A stretch of 64,000 nucleotides of DNA from Arthrobacter_E sp044748305 (GTDB taxonomy: Bacteria > Actinomycetota > Actinomycetes > Actinomycetales > Micrococcaceae). Below are positions 34,945 through 43,173 of the stretch, in pieces. The translations under genes were made by a program, and so were the position numbers. The stretch spans positions 434,001-498,000 of the forward strand of contig NZ_JBIVFT010000003.1 in NCBI RefSeq assembly GCF_044748305.1. The letters run 5' to 3'. Position 1 is the stretch's first letter; each line of letters starts with the position of its first letter. The notes beneath the pieces were generated by a model that ran no database searches, had not been told where the DNA came from, and saw only the letters and a program-made list of their open reading frames with translations.

Positions 34945-35709
34945 GTGGAGCCTCACCGAGCCCCGATCGTCGTCCGTGATCCGCGAGAGGCCGATTGGCC
35001 CGGACTGCGCCGCCTCCTGGGAAATGACGCCTCCGGCTGGCTGGCCGGCCTTGGCGACGCGCACTGTCTGGGCGCGGCGATCCCAAGAAGGGTACGTGGG
35101 CTTCCGGCCTTCCGCCGGGCGATCGGGCACCCGCAAGGTTGGCGGGAGATTCCGTCGGCGGTCGTTGAGAAGACCACCACGATCCTGGTGGCCGTCGACG
35201 CCGAGGGGGTTCTCCTGGGCGCGGCTCTGGTGCGTCCCGACGTCCCCTTCGTGCAGCGCATCGCACACGGTTACGCCTCCCGCCGTGAGGAGATCTTCGT
35301 GAGCGGACTGGCCGATGTCCCACGGTTGATGGACCTCAGGGTGGTGCCGGAAGCCAGGAGGCGGGGCATTGCGAAGGCGCTGCTGAGCGCTGCCGTCTGG
35401 CACTACGAACTGGCCGGTGCCGCCCTCCTCTACGGGAGTGTCCCCCGTGAGCCGGGTCCGGCCGCGTTCGGCCTGTTGCGCGCGGCGAGGATGCATCTCG
35501 CCGCTCCCGGGGCGGTCCTGGATCTCAGCCCGGTTTATGGTGTGCCGGTCGTGCTGCCGCCGCAGCCCGGGCAGCGTTTCTTCTTCCGGGACCTGCGGAT
35601 GCCGGGACAGGCCCACTGGGAGCTGAACGACGACGGGGGCGCGAAGAATACGCCTTTCGGGGGAGTCGCCGGAGCCGGTCGCCAGCGTAAAATGCAAGGG
35701 TCGACCTAG
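34945..35709 (+). CDS. GNAT-family acetyltransferase, second of a tandem pair
   Basis: A 254-residue paralogue of the preceding gene. The motif A region reads DLRVVPEARRRGIAKALLSAAV, followed by WHYELAGAALLYGSVP, which matches WHYRLSGMSLLQGRLP in the neighbour. The C-terminal block GAVLDLSPVYGVPVVLPPQP and HWEL is also shared. A -10 box TAGAAT lies at 34882-34887, so this gene may have its own promoter. The GTG at 34945 has AAAAGGCAGG upstream. A GntR regulator follows 22 bases later on the same strand, probably in the same operon. Confidence 0.8.
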   Translation: MEPHRAPIVVRDPREADWPGLRRLLGNDASGWLAGLGDAHCLGAAIPRRVRGLPAFRRAIGHPQGWREIPSAVVEKTTTILVAVDAEGVLLGAALVRPDVPFVQRIAHGYASRREEIFVSGLADVPRLMDLRVVPEARRRGIAKALLSAAVWHYELAGAALLYGSVPREPGPAAFGLLRAARMHLAAPGAVLDLSPVYGVPVVLPPQPGQRFFFRDLRMPGQAHWELNDDGGAKNTPFGGVAGAGRQRKMQGST

Positions 35710-35731
35710 CCTTCGAGGAGCTGGAATTTCC

Positions 35732-36409
35732 GTGCCGAGCCTCACCTCAGTCCATGCCCCCGGTGCGCTCGAACTGGGAGATCGCTTCCGGACTCTGATC
35801 CTGGAGGGTGCTTGGCCTGTCGGTTTCAAGGTACCCAACGACGCAGCCCTTTCTCGCGAGTTCAATGCCTCTCTGGGAGCCGTGAAAGAGGCGGTCCGCG
35901 GGCTGGTCCACACGGGGCTCCTGGAAGCCCGCTCCGGCCGGGGCACGTTCGTGAAAGCCACGAACGAGCTGGTCTCAGCGGTGGAGGAACGTGCCCGGGA
36001 TGAATGCACCCTCCATGCCATGGAGGCCCGCGAAGCGCTGGAAAGCCGCGCCGTGGCGTTGGCTGCCGAGCGCATCACGGCAGAGCAGCTGGGCCGGCTG
36101 GACGAGGCGCTCCAGGCCCGCGGTGCGGCATCGGACCTGGCCGAGCTGACTCGTGCGGACATCGCGTTCCACCGTCTGATCGTCGAAGCGACCGGAAATC
36201 GGCTCCTTGAGGACATGTATGAAGGCTTGGACCAGGCGAGGATCTTCGATCTCAGTGGCCTTCGCGACACCTCCCCTGAAGAGTCGCTTCAGGCCGAACA
36301 CCAAGCCGTGCTGGACGCCCTTCGCTCCCGTGACCCCGGGCGGGCGACGTCGGCGGCACTGGTTCTTTTGAGCAGGGTCCGGACCAAGGTGCTCGGCCCG
36401 GACGCCTAG
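35732..36409 (+). CDS. GntR-family regulator, FCD type, first of three
   Basis: A 225-residue GntR/FadR-type regulator. The winged helix is GAWPVGFKVPNDAALSREFN and GAVKEAVRGLVHTGLLEARSGRGTFV. The FCD ligand domain (about 85-220) contains the family pattern AFHRLIVEATGN and EHQAVLDALRSRD; the metal-binding His positions appear in HRL and EH. GTG at 35732. It follows the GNAT pair closely and may control them. Confidence 0.86.
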   Translation: MPSLTSVHAPGALELGDRFRTLILEGAWPVGFKVPNDAALSREFNASLGAVKEAVRGLVHTGLLEARSGRGTFVKATNELVSAVEERARDECTLHAMEAREALESRAVALAAERITAEQLGRLDEALQARGAASDLAELTRADIAFHRLIVEATGNRLLEDMYEGLDQARIFDLSGLRDTSPEESLQAEHQAVLDALRSRDPGRATSAALVLLSRVRTKVLGPDA

Positions 36410-36429
36410 GGTTTCTTCAGCGTGACACC

Positions 36430-37086
36430 TCAGAGAAGCTGGTCGGCGAGACGGGCCGCCGCGTCGGCCTGACGGGCCGCGATCGCCGTCAGCAGTTCGC
36501 GGCGCGCAAAGGCTGGATCGTCCTGGCTCCGTCCGTCGTCGTCGTGCCCGAGGCTCAGGTTCTCCAGAATGAAGAGCCGCTCGTAAACGCGGAGCATGAA
36601 GTCGTTTCCCGAGGCGAGGATCACCTCGCGTTCGAAGGCTCCGGGCCCGCTCAGGGAGACCGGGCCTCGGCTGTCCGTGTCCTCGTGGAGCGCTTCGATC
36701 AGCTTGCTCATGTCCTCCGGGGTGGCTCGGGAGGCGGCGAGTCTCGCGCCTTGGCTGAGGAGGGCGCGGCGGGCTTCCACGATGAGAGCTGAGCGCCCCT
36801 GCTCATTCCCGAGGTCCCCTGCCGTGTAGCCGGGTCCGGATCCCTGAAGGGCGATCACAAGGCGGCCGTCCTCTGGTCTGATGGTCAGAATGCCGCGCAG
36901 GCGGAGACCTTCGATGATTTCGTGGACATCGTCGATCTCCGAGGCGCCGAAGATCCGGATCAGCTCGTCCTTGGTAGGGAGCGGAGTGCCGCTGGGCCAT
37001 ACCCCGGAATCAATCCAGTGTTCCAGGCGGCGTGCGAAATCGGGAGGGTAGAGGGCCGGTCGCTGAGTGATGTGATCGGAACGCAC
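36430..37086 (-). CDS. Divergent GntR/FadR-like regulator, second of three
   Basis: A 218-residue protein with a GntR-like N-terminus (DSGVWPSGTPLPTKDELIRIFG) whose recognition helix is unusual (EIDDVHEIIEGLRLRGIL instead of the common S-x-x-T-V-R-E-A-L). A degenerate FCD domain follows, in which the His of the family AFH motif is replaced (GAFEREVILASGNDF). DNA specificity and ligand use may therefore differ. The GTG at 37086 lies 6 nt after a TACAAT box (37098-37093), indicating a leaderless message. Convergent with the first GntR gene across 20 bases. Confidence 0.78.
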   Translation of the reverse strand: MRSDHITQRPALYPPDFARRLEHWIDSGVWPSGTPLPTKDELIRIFGASEIDDVHEIIEGLRLRGILTIRPEDGRLVIALQGSGPGYTAGDLGNEQGRSALIVEARRALLSQGARLAASRATPEDMSKLIEALHEDTDSRGPVSLSGPGAFEREVILASGNDFMLRVYERLFILENLSLGHDDDGRSQDDPAFARRELLTAIAARQADAAARLADQLL

Positions 37087-37111
37087 ACATCAATTGTACG
37101 ACAAATGACAT

Positions 37112-37134
37112 TTTTGAACACTGAAAGTTCAAAA
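37112..37134. promoter_or_regulatory. Operator-like inverted repeat before the second GntR gene
   Basis: TTTTGAAC-N7-GTTCAAAA (37112-37119 with 37127-37134) is a perfect 8-bp-arm inverted repeat just upstream of the -10 box of the gene at 37086. The centre-to-centre geometry fits a dimeric regulator. It is not an SOS box because the spacing is 7, not 4. Confidence 0.6.
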
Positions 37135-37162
37135 CGGGTGTTCGGCCGTCCGCCTGTCCGGA

Positions 37163-37858
37163 TTATTCGCCGGGATCGGAGCGATCGGTTCCCGCGAGCA
37201 GGCTGAGGGTCGCCTCGACGGCCGCGTCGGGATCGTGCTTGGCGAGCGCGTCGAGGATGGCCTCGTGCTCCTCGCGTAGGAAGTCGAGAGTGTCCAGCCC
37301 TGAGTAGTTGCTCGGATCGTGGATGACGGCGGGTTCGAGTCCATGGTGAAGCTCGGTGATGAGCGGGTTTCCGGACGCCGCCACCACGGCCTGGTGGAAT
37401 TTCACGTCGGATTGGAGCCGTTCCTGGAGGTCCTCACCCTCGTAGCGTCCGCGGAGGAATCCCCGGAGTTCTTCGAGCTGCTCCTCGGTGATCCTCTGGG
37501 CTGCGAGCCGGGCTGCCTGGATCTCCAGCGCCTCACGTACCTCGAAGACCTCGTTGATGCGTTCCTCACTGATGCGGCGGCCGAGAACGGCGCCGAGTTC
37601 GCTTGTTGAGCGGACGTAGGTGCCGTCTCCTGGGCGGGATTCCAAGAGTCCGAGGTGCACCAGGGCCCTCAGGGCCTCTCTGACCGTGTTCCGGCTGGTC
37701 CCGAAGGTCTTCATCAATTCGTGCTCGCCCGGGACTTTGGTGTCGATGGGCCAGGTTCCGTTGACGATCTGCTCGCGCAACTGTGCACCGATCTGAACGG
37801 AAAGCGGGACATTGCGGACAGTGGGATGAAGGTGATGCACCCCATAAGCGTAGGACAT
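37163..37858 (-). CDS. GntR-family regulator, FCD type, third of three
   Basis: A 231-residue canonical FadR/GntR regulator. The recognition helix region SRNTVREALRALVHLGLLESRPGDGTYV is standard, and the FCD domain contains KFHQAVVAASGNPLI and EEHEAILDALAKHD with the expected metal-site histidines. The ATG at 37858 lacks a clear ribosome binding site. A -10-like TACGCT inside the first codons, 6 nt before a GTG at codon 7, makes an alternative leaderless start possible. It is divergent from the XRE gene. Confidence 0.85.
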   Translation of the reverse strand: MSYAYGVHHLHPTVRNVPLSVQIGAQLREQIVNGTWPIDTKVPGEHELMKTFGTSRNTVREALRALVHLGLLESRPGDGTYVRSTSELGAVLGRRISEERINEVFEVREALEIQAARLAAQRITEEQLEELRGFLRGRYEGEDLQERLQSDVKFHQAVVAASGNPLITELHHGLEPAVIHDPSNYSGLDTLDFLREEHEAILDALAKHDPDAAVEATLSLLAGTDRSDPGE

Positions 37859-38060
37859 TTAGCAAGGACTCGTGGGAAAAGGAGGAAATGCCACACATGT
37901 TGCAGGGAATTCTGCCCATTTCAGAGGATTTCGGCGCTCCGAATATTTGAGCTCACGTGCCATTCCGCACACTTTCAGTCAAATGTACTACATTAAGCAT
38001 GATCGAGGTGAACGCGTGCTGGCGGTCCGCTCCTCGGCACGGAACGGAGGAAGGATCGTC

Positions 38061-39356
38061 GTGGGCAGTATGTTCGGGGCCCGTTTGAGGGAGGAGCGCC
38101 TCGCCCGTGGCCTGACGCAGGAGCAGCTGAGCGGGCCCGTGTGCTCAAGCAGCCACGTTTCGATGCTGGAACGGGGTGCGCGTGAACCGGGGCCTCTCGT
38201 GCTGGATGCCCTGGCGGAAGCCCTCGGGCTCCCGCGGGAGGAACTCGAGCATTGGAACACTCAGTCCTCAGCTGCAGCTCTGGAGGGGGCGCAGGCCGCG
38301 CTCCAGGCACGCACCGCCTGGGCTCTGGGAGACCATGAGACGGCTGAACGCTTCTCCCGGGCGGCGGCTCATCTGGCGATGGAGACCTCCTCCGAGGGGG
38401 TGCTGCATGAAATGAGTCTGATGGGCGTCGAGAGTCTGATCAGATCAGGAAAGTATCGGGAAGCACGCAAGTGCGTGAAGGCCCTTCTGGAGGATCCCCG
38501 GAGATCGTGGGGGCCCGGTGCTGCGTCCGAGCTTCATCAAATGGCTGTCAGGGTCGCCCTCACGCGGAAGGCGGTCATCGAAGCGGAATGGCATGCGCGG
38601 GAGGCGCTGCAGTGCGCGACCCTTCTCGGACCGGGTTCGCCGATCCGCTTGGCGGCGATGTGTGCGCTGCTCGCCGTCCTGCTGGAGCGCGGCAGAACCG
38701 CGGCAGCATGGCGCCTGTGCCTGACTCTTGAGGGCACCGAGTGGCAGCGCTCGCCCGCTCACCTCCTGGGCAGGCTCGCCCGGGCCATGGGGGATGCCGC
38801 CTTCGCGCGGAACAGATCGGAGTACGGGGTCAGACGCCACGAAGAGGCTTTGGCGCTACTCTCACCGCTGGTCGATCTCGGAGAATGGCTGGACTTCAAC
38901 CTCAGCTCGGCGAGATTCAGGCTCGATGCCGGGATGATCGATGACGCCACTGCGCGGTGCCTGGAACGTGCACGGTTCGCGGCGACGGCGTTCAGAGGCC
39001 GCGACTCCTCATCCTCCTGGCTCATGTTCCTGGAGGCGCAGTGGCTCCATCTCAAGGGTCGCCACGAGGAGGCGCAGGAACGGCTGGATGACTTTCTGCT
39101 GCAGGAAGCGGTTCCCGACGGCGCCGAAGCCCACGCGGCCTTTCTCCGGGCGAAGATCTTCCTGGCCCGGGGCGCCCGGTCCCAGGCGCTTGACCGGCTG
39201 ACCGAAGCGCAGGACAGGTTCTTCCGTTCAGGGGATGTGGCCGGTGCGCGCCGGGTGACCGAGCAGCTCCTGCTGCTTGCGCGCCTCGGAAGTGCGCGCA
39301 GCATCCTGGCGCCTGTGGGTCAGGGATTGAGTGAGCCGCCGGTCTCCGCCAGATAG
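38061..39356 (+). CDS. XRE-family regulator with long helical (TPR-like) C-terminus
   Basis: A 431-residue protein. The N-terminal Cro/C1 helix-turn-helix is FGARLREERLARGLTQEQLS and SSSHVSMLERGAREPGP (about 4-50). The remaining 370 residues are helical with repeated helix pairs, for example ARTAWALGDHETAERFSRAA and ALLAVLLERGRTAAAWRLCL, resembling tetratricopeptide repeats of peptide- or ligand-sensing regulators. The GTG at 38061 is chosen for the GGAGGAAGG site 6 bases upstream. Its 3' end overlaps tdk by 37 bases, tail to tail. The 202-base gap to the divergent GntR gene is AT-rich and must hold both promoters. Confidence 0.8.
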   Translation: MGSMFGARLREERLARGLTQEQLSGPVCSSSHVSMLERGAREPGPLVLDALAEALGLPREELEHWNTQSSAAALEGAQAALQARTAWALGDHETAERFSRAAAHLAMETSSEGVLHEMSLMGVESLIRSGKYREARKCVKALLEDPRRSWGPGAASELHQMAVRVALTRKAVIEAEWHAREALQCATLLGPGSPIRLAAMCALLAVLLERGRTAAAWRLCLTLEGTEWQRSPAHLLGRLARAMGDAAFARNRSEYGVRRHEEALALLSPLVDLGEWLDFNLSSARFRLDAGMIDDATARCLERARFAATAFRGRDSSSSWLMFLEAQWLHLKGRHEEAQERLDDFLLQEAVPDGAEAHAAFLRAKIFLARGARSQALDRLTEAQDRFFRSGDVAGARRVTEQLLLLARLGSARSILAPVGQGLSEPPVSAR

Positions 39357-39946
39357 CAGCTGCCGCACAGCGACTCGTAACCGACGTCCTCGCCGTCGAT
39401 GGCGACCTGACCGCCGTCGAAGATGAAGCGTCCACCGACGATCCGGGTGTTGAAGACCGCCTTGCGCCCGCAGCGGCAGATGGTCTTGAGCTCCTCGAGC
39501 GAGTGAGCGATCTCCAGGAGGCGTGCAGCGCCCGGGAAGGCCTGGGTGCGGAAATCGGTCCGGATGCCGTAAGCCAGGACAGGGATGCCGTCCAGGACCG
39601 CGATCCGGAAGAGATCGTCCACCTGCTCCGGGCTGAGGAACTGTGCTTCGTCCACCAGGAGGCGGGCGACGGGTGCCATGTCCACGTGCTCCAGCAGGGC
39701 TTCCGGATCGTCTCCGGAGGCCTGTTGCCTGAGCAGAGCCCGCACGTCGCTGCCCTGCGGGATGACGAAGTCCACCTCCCGCGTCACTCCGAGGCGGGAC
39801 AGGATGGATCCGTCCCCTTTGGTGTCGACCCCGGGCTTGGCCAGCAGGACCCGTTGGCCGCGTTCCTCGTAGTTGAAGGCCACCTGCAGGAGGGCCGTGG
39901 ACTTGCCGGAGTTCATGGCTCCGTAGCGGAAGTACAGCTTGGCCAC
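39320..39946 (-). CDS. tdk: Thymidine kinase
   Basis: A type II thymidine kinase for salvage of thymidine, 208 residues. Walker A is GAMNSGKST (9-17), Walker B DEAQF (about 98-102), and the zinc-binding cysteines are in ICRCGRKA and LCGSCYL. The lasso-region tyrosine is in GYESLC. Start is a GTG at 39946. The end overlaps the convergent XRE gene. Identity is secure. Confidence 0.95.
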   Translation of the reverse strand: MAKLYFRYGAMNSGKSTALLQVAFNYEERGQRVLLAKPGVDTKGDGSILSRLGVTREVDFVIPQGSDVRALLRQQASGDDPEALLEHVDMAPVARLLVDEAQFLSPEQVDDLFRIAVLDGIPVLAYGIRTDFRTQAFPGAARLLEIAHSLEELKTICRCGRKAVFNTRIVGGRFIFDGGQVAIDGEDVGYESLCGSCYLAETGGSLNP

Positions 39947-40022
39947 GCTCAGCGGTCCTCAGGGCGGAAGGGGATGGGCATGCCTGCCATTCTAGGTGGT
40001 CGCATGCCGCGATGCCGAGTGC

Positions 40023-40385
40023 TCAGAGGCTCAGGTAGACCTTGCGGAGTGTCTCGCGGACCGTCCAGACGGTGTGCTGACCCGCGTGCAGCCGGACCAG
40101 GTCGCCCGGTGCGAGCTCGAGGGTGCATTCGACGGCGCCCTCGGCGTCCAGGAACTCCACGCTCGCCGAGCCGCTGAGCACCACGAAGGTTTCCTCCGAC
40201 TCCACATCGGTGGCGGTGCCGGGCGTCATCTCCCAGACCCCGACGCCGCAGTCGCCGAGGTCTTCCAGCTCCAGGATCGCCGCCGTGGGGGTTCCCGTGC
40301 GGACCTGCTCGGCAGGAAGCGGATGGTGGGTGAGGGGCAGGTCCGGGACTCGGTGCAGAGTGGCGTGGCGGGAGCCGGTTTCCAT
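40023..40385 (-). CDS. Small cupin-domain protein
   Basis: A 120-residue single cupin of the DUF861/EutQ-like kind. The motif GVGVWEMTPGTATDVESEETFVVLSGSASVEF and the second half LAPGDLVRLHAGQHTVWTVRETLRKVYLSL define the double-stranded beta-helix. The usual His ligands of motif 1 are missing, so metal binding and catalysis are doubtful. ATG at 40385 has AGGAGA upstream. It is divergent from the NmrA-like gene. Function unknown. Confidence 0.83.
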   Translation of the reverse strand: METGSRHATLHRVPDLPLTHHPLPAEQVRTGTPTAAILELEDLGDCGVGVWEMTPGTATDVESEETFVVLSGSASVEFLDAEGAVECTLELAPGDLVRLHAGQHTVWTVRETLRKVYLSL

Positions 40386-40527
40386 GGATTCTCCTGAGAT
40401 GGTTGCCGCCCGGGCGGGCGGGTACCGGAATTCTATACCGGGCGGTTCAGTAACGATCCAGTGCCGGCGGGTGGTGGAGAATGGCCGCAGAGGCGACGAG
40501 GCACGGCGTCGCCGGGACGGAGGGATC

Positions 40528-41304
40528 ATGAAGATCGCCATTGCCGGCGCCAGCGGTACGGTGGGGCGCCACGTCGTCGAGGCTGCACGGCAGGGTGGCC
40601 ACGAGGTGGTGGCGCTCACGCGTGGCACCGGCGTCGACGTTCGGGAGCCTGGCACGGTGCGGACCGCGCTGGATGGTGTGGAGGCGGTCATCGACGTCCT
40701 GAACCTGATGAGTCCGAGCGGCAGGAAGGCGACGGAGTTCTTCGAGGCCACGTCCAAGGTGCTGCTTGATGCCGGCGCCTCCGTGGGCGTCAGGCACCAT
40801 GTCACACTCTCGATCGTGGGGATCGACCGCGCCCCGCACGGCTATTACGCCGCGAAGCTGGCCCAGGAACGCGCGGTCGGGTCCGGTCCGGTGCCATGGA
40901 CGATACAGAGGGCGACTCAGTTTCACGACTTCGCGCGCCAGATGTATGAGCTGCTGCGCCTCGGGCCTCTGAGGCTCGCACCGCGCGGGCGGGTGCAGCC
41001 GGTGGACACGGGAGAGCTCGGGCAGCGGCTCGTGGAACTGGCGCAAGGCGATCCGCTCGGTCTGGCCCCGGATTTCGCCGGGCCGCAGGAAGAGAATCTG
41101 GTGGAGATGGTCAGGTGCTATGCACGTGCACAGGGGGCGGCTGGAAAGATCCCTGCGATCTCGATTCCCGGAGGTCTCGGGCGGGCTCAACGGGATGGCT
41201 CGCTGCTCCCCGGCCCCGGCGCCGTCCTCGGCACCCGAACGTACTCCGATTGGCTTGCAGACCAGGGCGTTCGGCCTCATGGAGAGGCATCCACTGCAAC
41301 GTGA
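40528..41304 (+). CDS. NAD(P)-binding protein, NmrA/atypical SDR type
   Basis: A 258-residue Rossmann protein. The nucleotide motif is MKIAIAGASGTVGRHVVEAA at the N-terminus, followed by LTRGTGVDVREPGTVRTAL. The mid-section VRHHVTLSIVGIDRAPHGYYAAKLAQE and the YYAAK pair resemble atypical SDRs that act on sugars or sense NAD(P). The ATG at 40528 has GGAGGGA upstream. No operon partner is clear. Substrate unknown. Confidence 0.83.
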   Translation: MKIAIAGASGTVGRHVVEAARQGGHEVVALTRGTGVDVREPGTVRTALDGVEAVIDVLNLMSPSGRKATEFFEATSKVLLDAGASVGVRHHVTLSIVGIDRAPHGYYAAKLAQERAVGSGPVPWTIQRATQFHDFARQMYELLRLGPLRLAPRGRVQPVDTGELGQRLVELAQGDPLGLAPDFAGPQEENLVEMVRCYARAQGAAGKIPAISIPGGLGRAQRDGSLLPGPGAVLGTRTYSDWLADQGVRPHGEASTAT

Positions 41305-41462
41305 TGAACAACACATAGCCCTCGGAGAAGTGTGGCGCACCAGAGGGGCGTACAGAGATTCGGGTGATGCTTGTACAGATGCACATGGGAGTCCGAGTGG
41401 TGTTTTTCTAGGCTTGAAGACAAGCTTTCACGCCACAGCAAGACATTCGAGGGGTTTCAACG

Positions 41463-41669
41463 ATGAAGCGCATCGCCTTGGTCCATGAACGCACCGTTTC
41501 CAGTGCGGAGACCGGCACTCACTGCCCGGTCTCCGGCATCTGGGTCCCGGAAGAGGATCCGCAGAACGAGCAGTTCATTCCGGAGGGGAGCATCCTCCCC
41601 AGCGTGAACGGGCAGGCCACCGTGTGGCGTCGCCGTTCAGGACGCGCAGTCCGGATTCAGACGGCCTGA
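41463..41669 (+). CDS. Small conserved-looking protein of unknown function (68 residues)
   Basis: A 68-residue soluble protein, MKRIALVHERTVSSAETGTH at the start, then a CPVSGIW segment with a single cysteine and a basic C-terminus (WRRRSGRAVRIQTA). It has an AGGGGT-type site 7 bases upstream of the ATG, its own 158-base upstream region, and a perfect terminator 31 bases downstream, so it looks like a real monocistronic gene. No signal peptide, transmembrane helix or known family was recognised; the C-P-x-S-G-x-W spacing could be structural. Confidence 0.7.
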   Translation: MKRIALVHERTVSSAETGTHCPVSGIWVPEEDPQNEQFIPEGSILPSVNGQATVWRRRSGRAVRIQTA

Positions 41670-41673
41670 ACCG

Positions 41674-41705
41674 CAAGATCACAGGAAGACAAGATCACAG
41701 GAAGA
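41674..41705 (+). repeat. 16-bp tandem duplication
   Basis: CAAGATCACAGGAAGA occurs twice in a row (41674-41689 and 41690-41705) between the small gene and its terminator, overlapping the terminator by 5 bases. It is a recent-looking perfect tandem duplication. Confidence 0.9.
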
Positions 41706-41736
41706 GCCGCCGGACGACGTCGTCCGGCGGCTCTTC
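41701..41736 (+). terminator. Terminator of the 68-residue gene
   Basis: A perfect 36-base palindrome (18 + 18), ending CTCTTC and followed by CGTTT, folds to a 16-bp stem with a 4-nt loop. It may also work for the convergent DUF3100 gene. Confidence 0.9.
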
Positions 41737-41832
41737 CGTTTAACGCCTCCTCCGCGAACCGCCCATGGCTGCCCTTGTCCGGCTGGCGGAATGTGGTCAG
41801 TCATGGGCGATTCGCGGGGCAGGAGGAGGTTC

Positions 41833-43173
41833 TCAGTGCCAGAGCCCCAGGGAGAACTCGGCGATCAGCGTCGCGAAGAGGAATGAGGCGGTGATGGCGA
41901 CGAGGCCCACCGGGACGATCCTCCAGCCGATCTTGCGCAGCAAGCCGATGTCCTTGCCGAGCGACAGCCCGGCCAGGGTCAGAACGACCGTGGTGATGGA
42001 CAGGAAGTCCACCGCGCCGACAGTGTTGTGCATGAATGCGGCGAGCGGCGGGATGAGGGGGCTGGAGAACAACGCCCCCAGGGTCGTGATCCAGATGACG
42101 GGCTGCACCTTCCCGCGGCTCAGCTTCCCCAGGTACTGGCTCAGCGCCACAAGAGCCATGATCACCAGGTAGCCCACCAGCGTACTGACGCTGAAGCCTT
42201 TGCCTGCGGAGAGGTCCGCGATGGTCGCGGTGACGAGGCCGAGTACGCCGACTGCGGACAGCGTGACCTTCGATGAGACGGTTTCATGGGCACCTGCCTC
42301 GGCGACCTCCGCGCGGAAGGCGGCGTTGCCGGCGTCGTCGGCGGACTGGATGCCGGCCGGCTGGGCGACGATGGCGGGGGTGCGGGTCAGCAGGCGGTAG
42401 GCGCGGTCCGCGAGGGGCAAGGCGATGTACATGCCGACGTAGACGCCCAGCATGCTGGTGATCATATTGGACACCGCGGCCATGCCGACGATGGCGGACT
42501 TGTCCGCCGGATATGCGGCCGTGATGCTCGCGACGGAGGCGGCCATCATGGAACCGGAACCCACTCCGGAGCCCATGGCCAGGGCGAGCGGGTCGAAGAT
42601 CTTCCAGTTCGCGACAAGGGACGACACGAGACTGATGTAGATCGCGCCGAACACGGTACCGAAGACGTACATGGCCAGCACGCCGCGGTACTCGTCGGAA
42701 TTGGGGCCGAACCGGCCGGAGACCATCGCAAAGGCGGGTTCGCGGTCCAGTGAGAAGGTTGCTCCCACAGTTGCGCGGCCCATCTTCAGCAGCACCGCCA
42801 GCGGCAGGGCCAGCACGATCGTGCCAAGCAGGTGCCCGACCTCCTGCAACAGGAGAGCGGGTCCGGCCTTCAGCAGCGTGGGGATGTTGGGTCCGATGTC
42901 CACCGAGAGGCGCATGCAGAGCACGAGCACGGCCACGCCGGACAGGGCGGCGGCCAGCCGCTGAACCTTGACGGGAAGCGGCTTGATCTTCTGAACGGAA
43001 AGAACCAGGCCCATGAGGAGGCCCCAGACCATGGGCAGGACCAGCAGGGTGCCGATGCCGACCGGGATCTTCAGGGGGCCGATGAGCTGCGCGACAACGG
43101 CGACGGCGAGAGCCAGGGCTGCAAGGGGGAGCGCCTTGGTCTGGGTGGGGGTGGGTGTTGCGGTGGTGGTCAT
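41833..43173 (-). CDS. DUF3100 family membrane protein
   Basis: A 446-residue membrane protein with about ten helices, of the DUF3100 group as I recognise it. Conserved features are VGIGTLLVLPMVWGLLMGL near residue 40, EYRGVLAMYVFGTVFGAIYI, and the repeat-like GSGVGSGSMMAASVASITAAYP. It is probably a transporter. The ATG at 43173 overlaps the stop of the M20 gene by 4 bases, so the two are translationally coupled; it may carry the substrate or product of that hydrolase. The region upstream in the same frame belongs to the M20 gene and is not part of this protein. Confidence 0.82.
   Translation of the reverse strand: MTTTATPTPTQTKALPLAALALAVAVVAQLIGPLKIPVGIGTLLVLPMVWGLLMGLVLSVQKIKPLPVKVQRLAAALSGVAVLVLCMRLSVDIGPNIPTLLKAGPALLLQEVGHLLGTIVLALPLAVLLKMGRATVGATFSLDREPAFAMVSGRFGPNSDEYRGVLAMYVFGTVFGAIYISLVSSLVANWKIFDPLALAMGSGVGSGSMMAASVASITAAYPADKSAIVGMAAVSNMITSMLGVYVGMYIALPLADRAYRLLTRTPAIVAQPAGIQSADDAGNAAFRAEVAEAGAHETVSSKVTLSAVGVLGLVTATIADLSAGKGFSVSTLVGYLVIMALVALSQYLGKLSRGKVQPVIWITTLGALFSSPLIPPLAAFMHNTVGAVDFLSITTVVLTLAGLSLGKDIGLLRKIGWRIVPVGLVAITASFLFATLIAEFSLGLWH

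Noticed and set aside
37112..37134. Second SOS box
   Set aside because: GAAC and GTTC are spaced by 7 bases, not the 4 required for the LexA consensus.
34103..39356. GNAT/XRE toxin-antitoxin system
   Set aside because: The GNATs are about 250 residues, larger than typical GNAT toxins, and the XRE gene is not adjacent to them; no TA-type pairing is seen.
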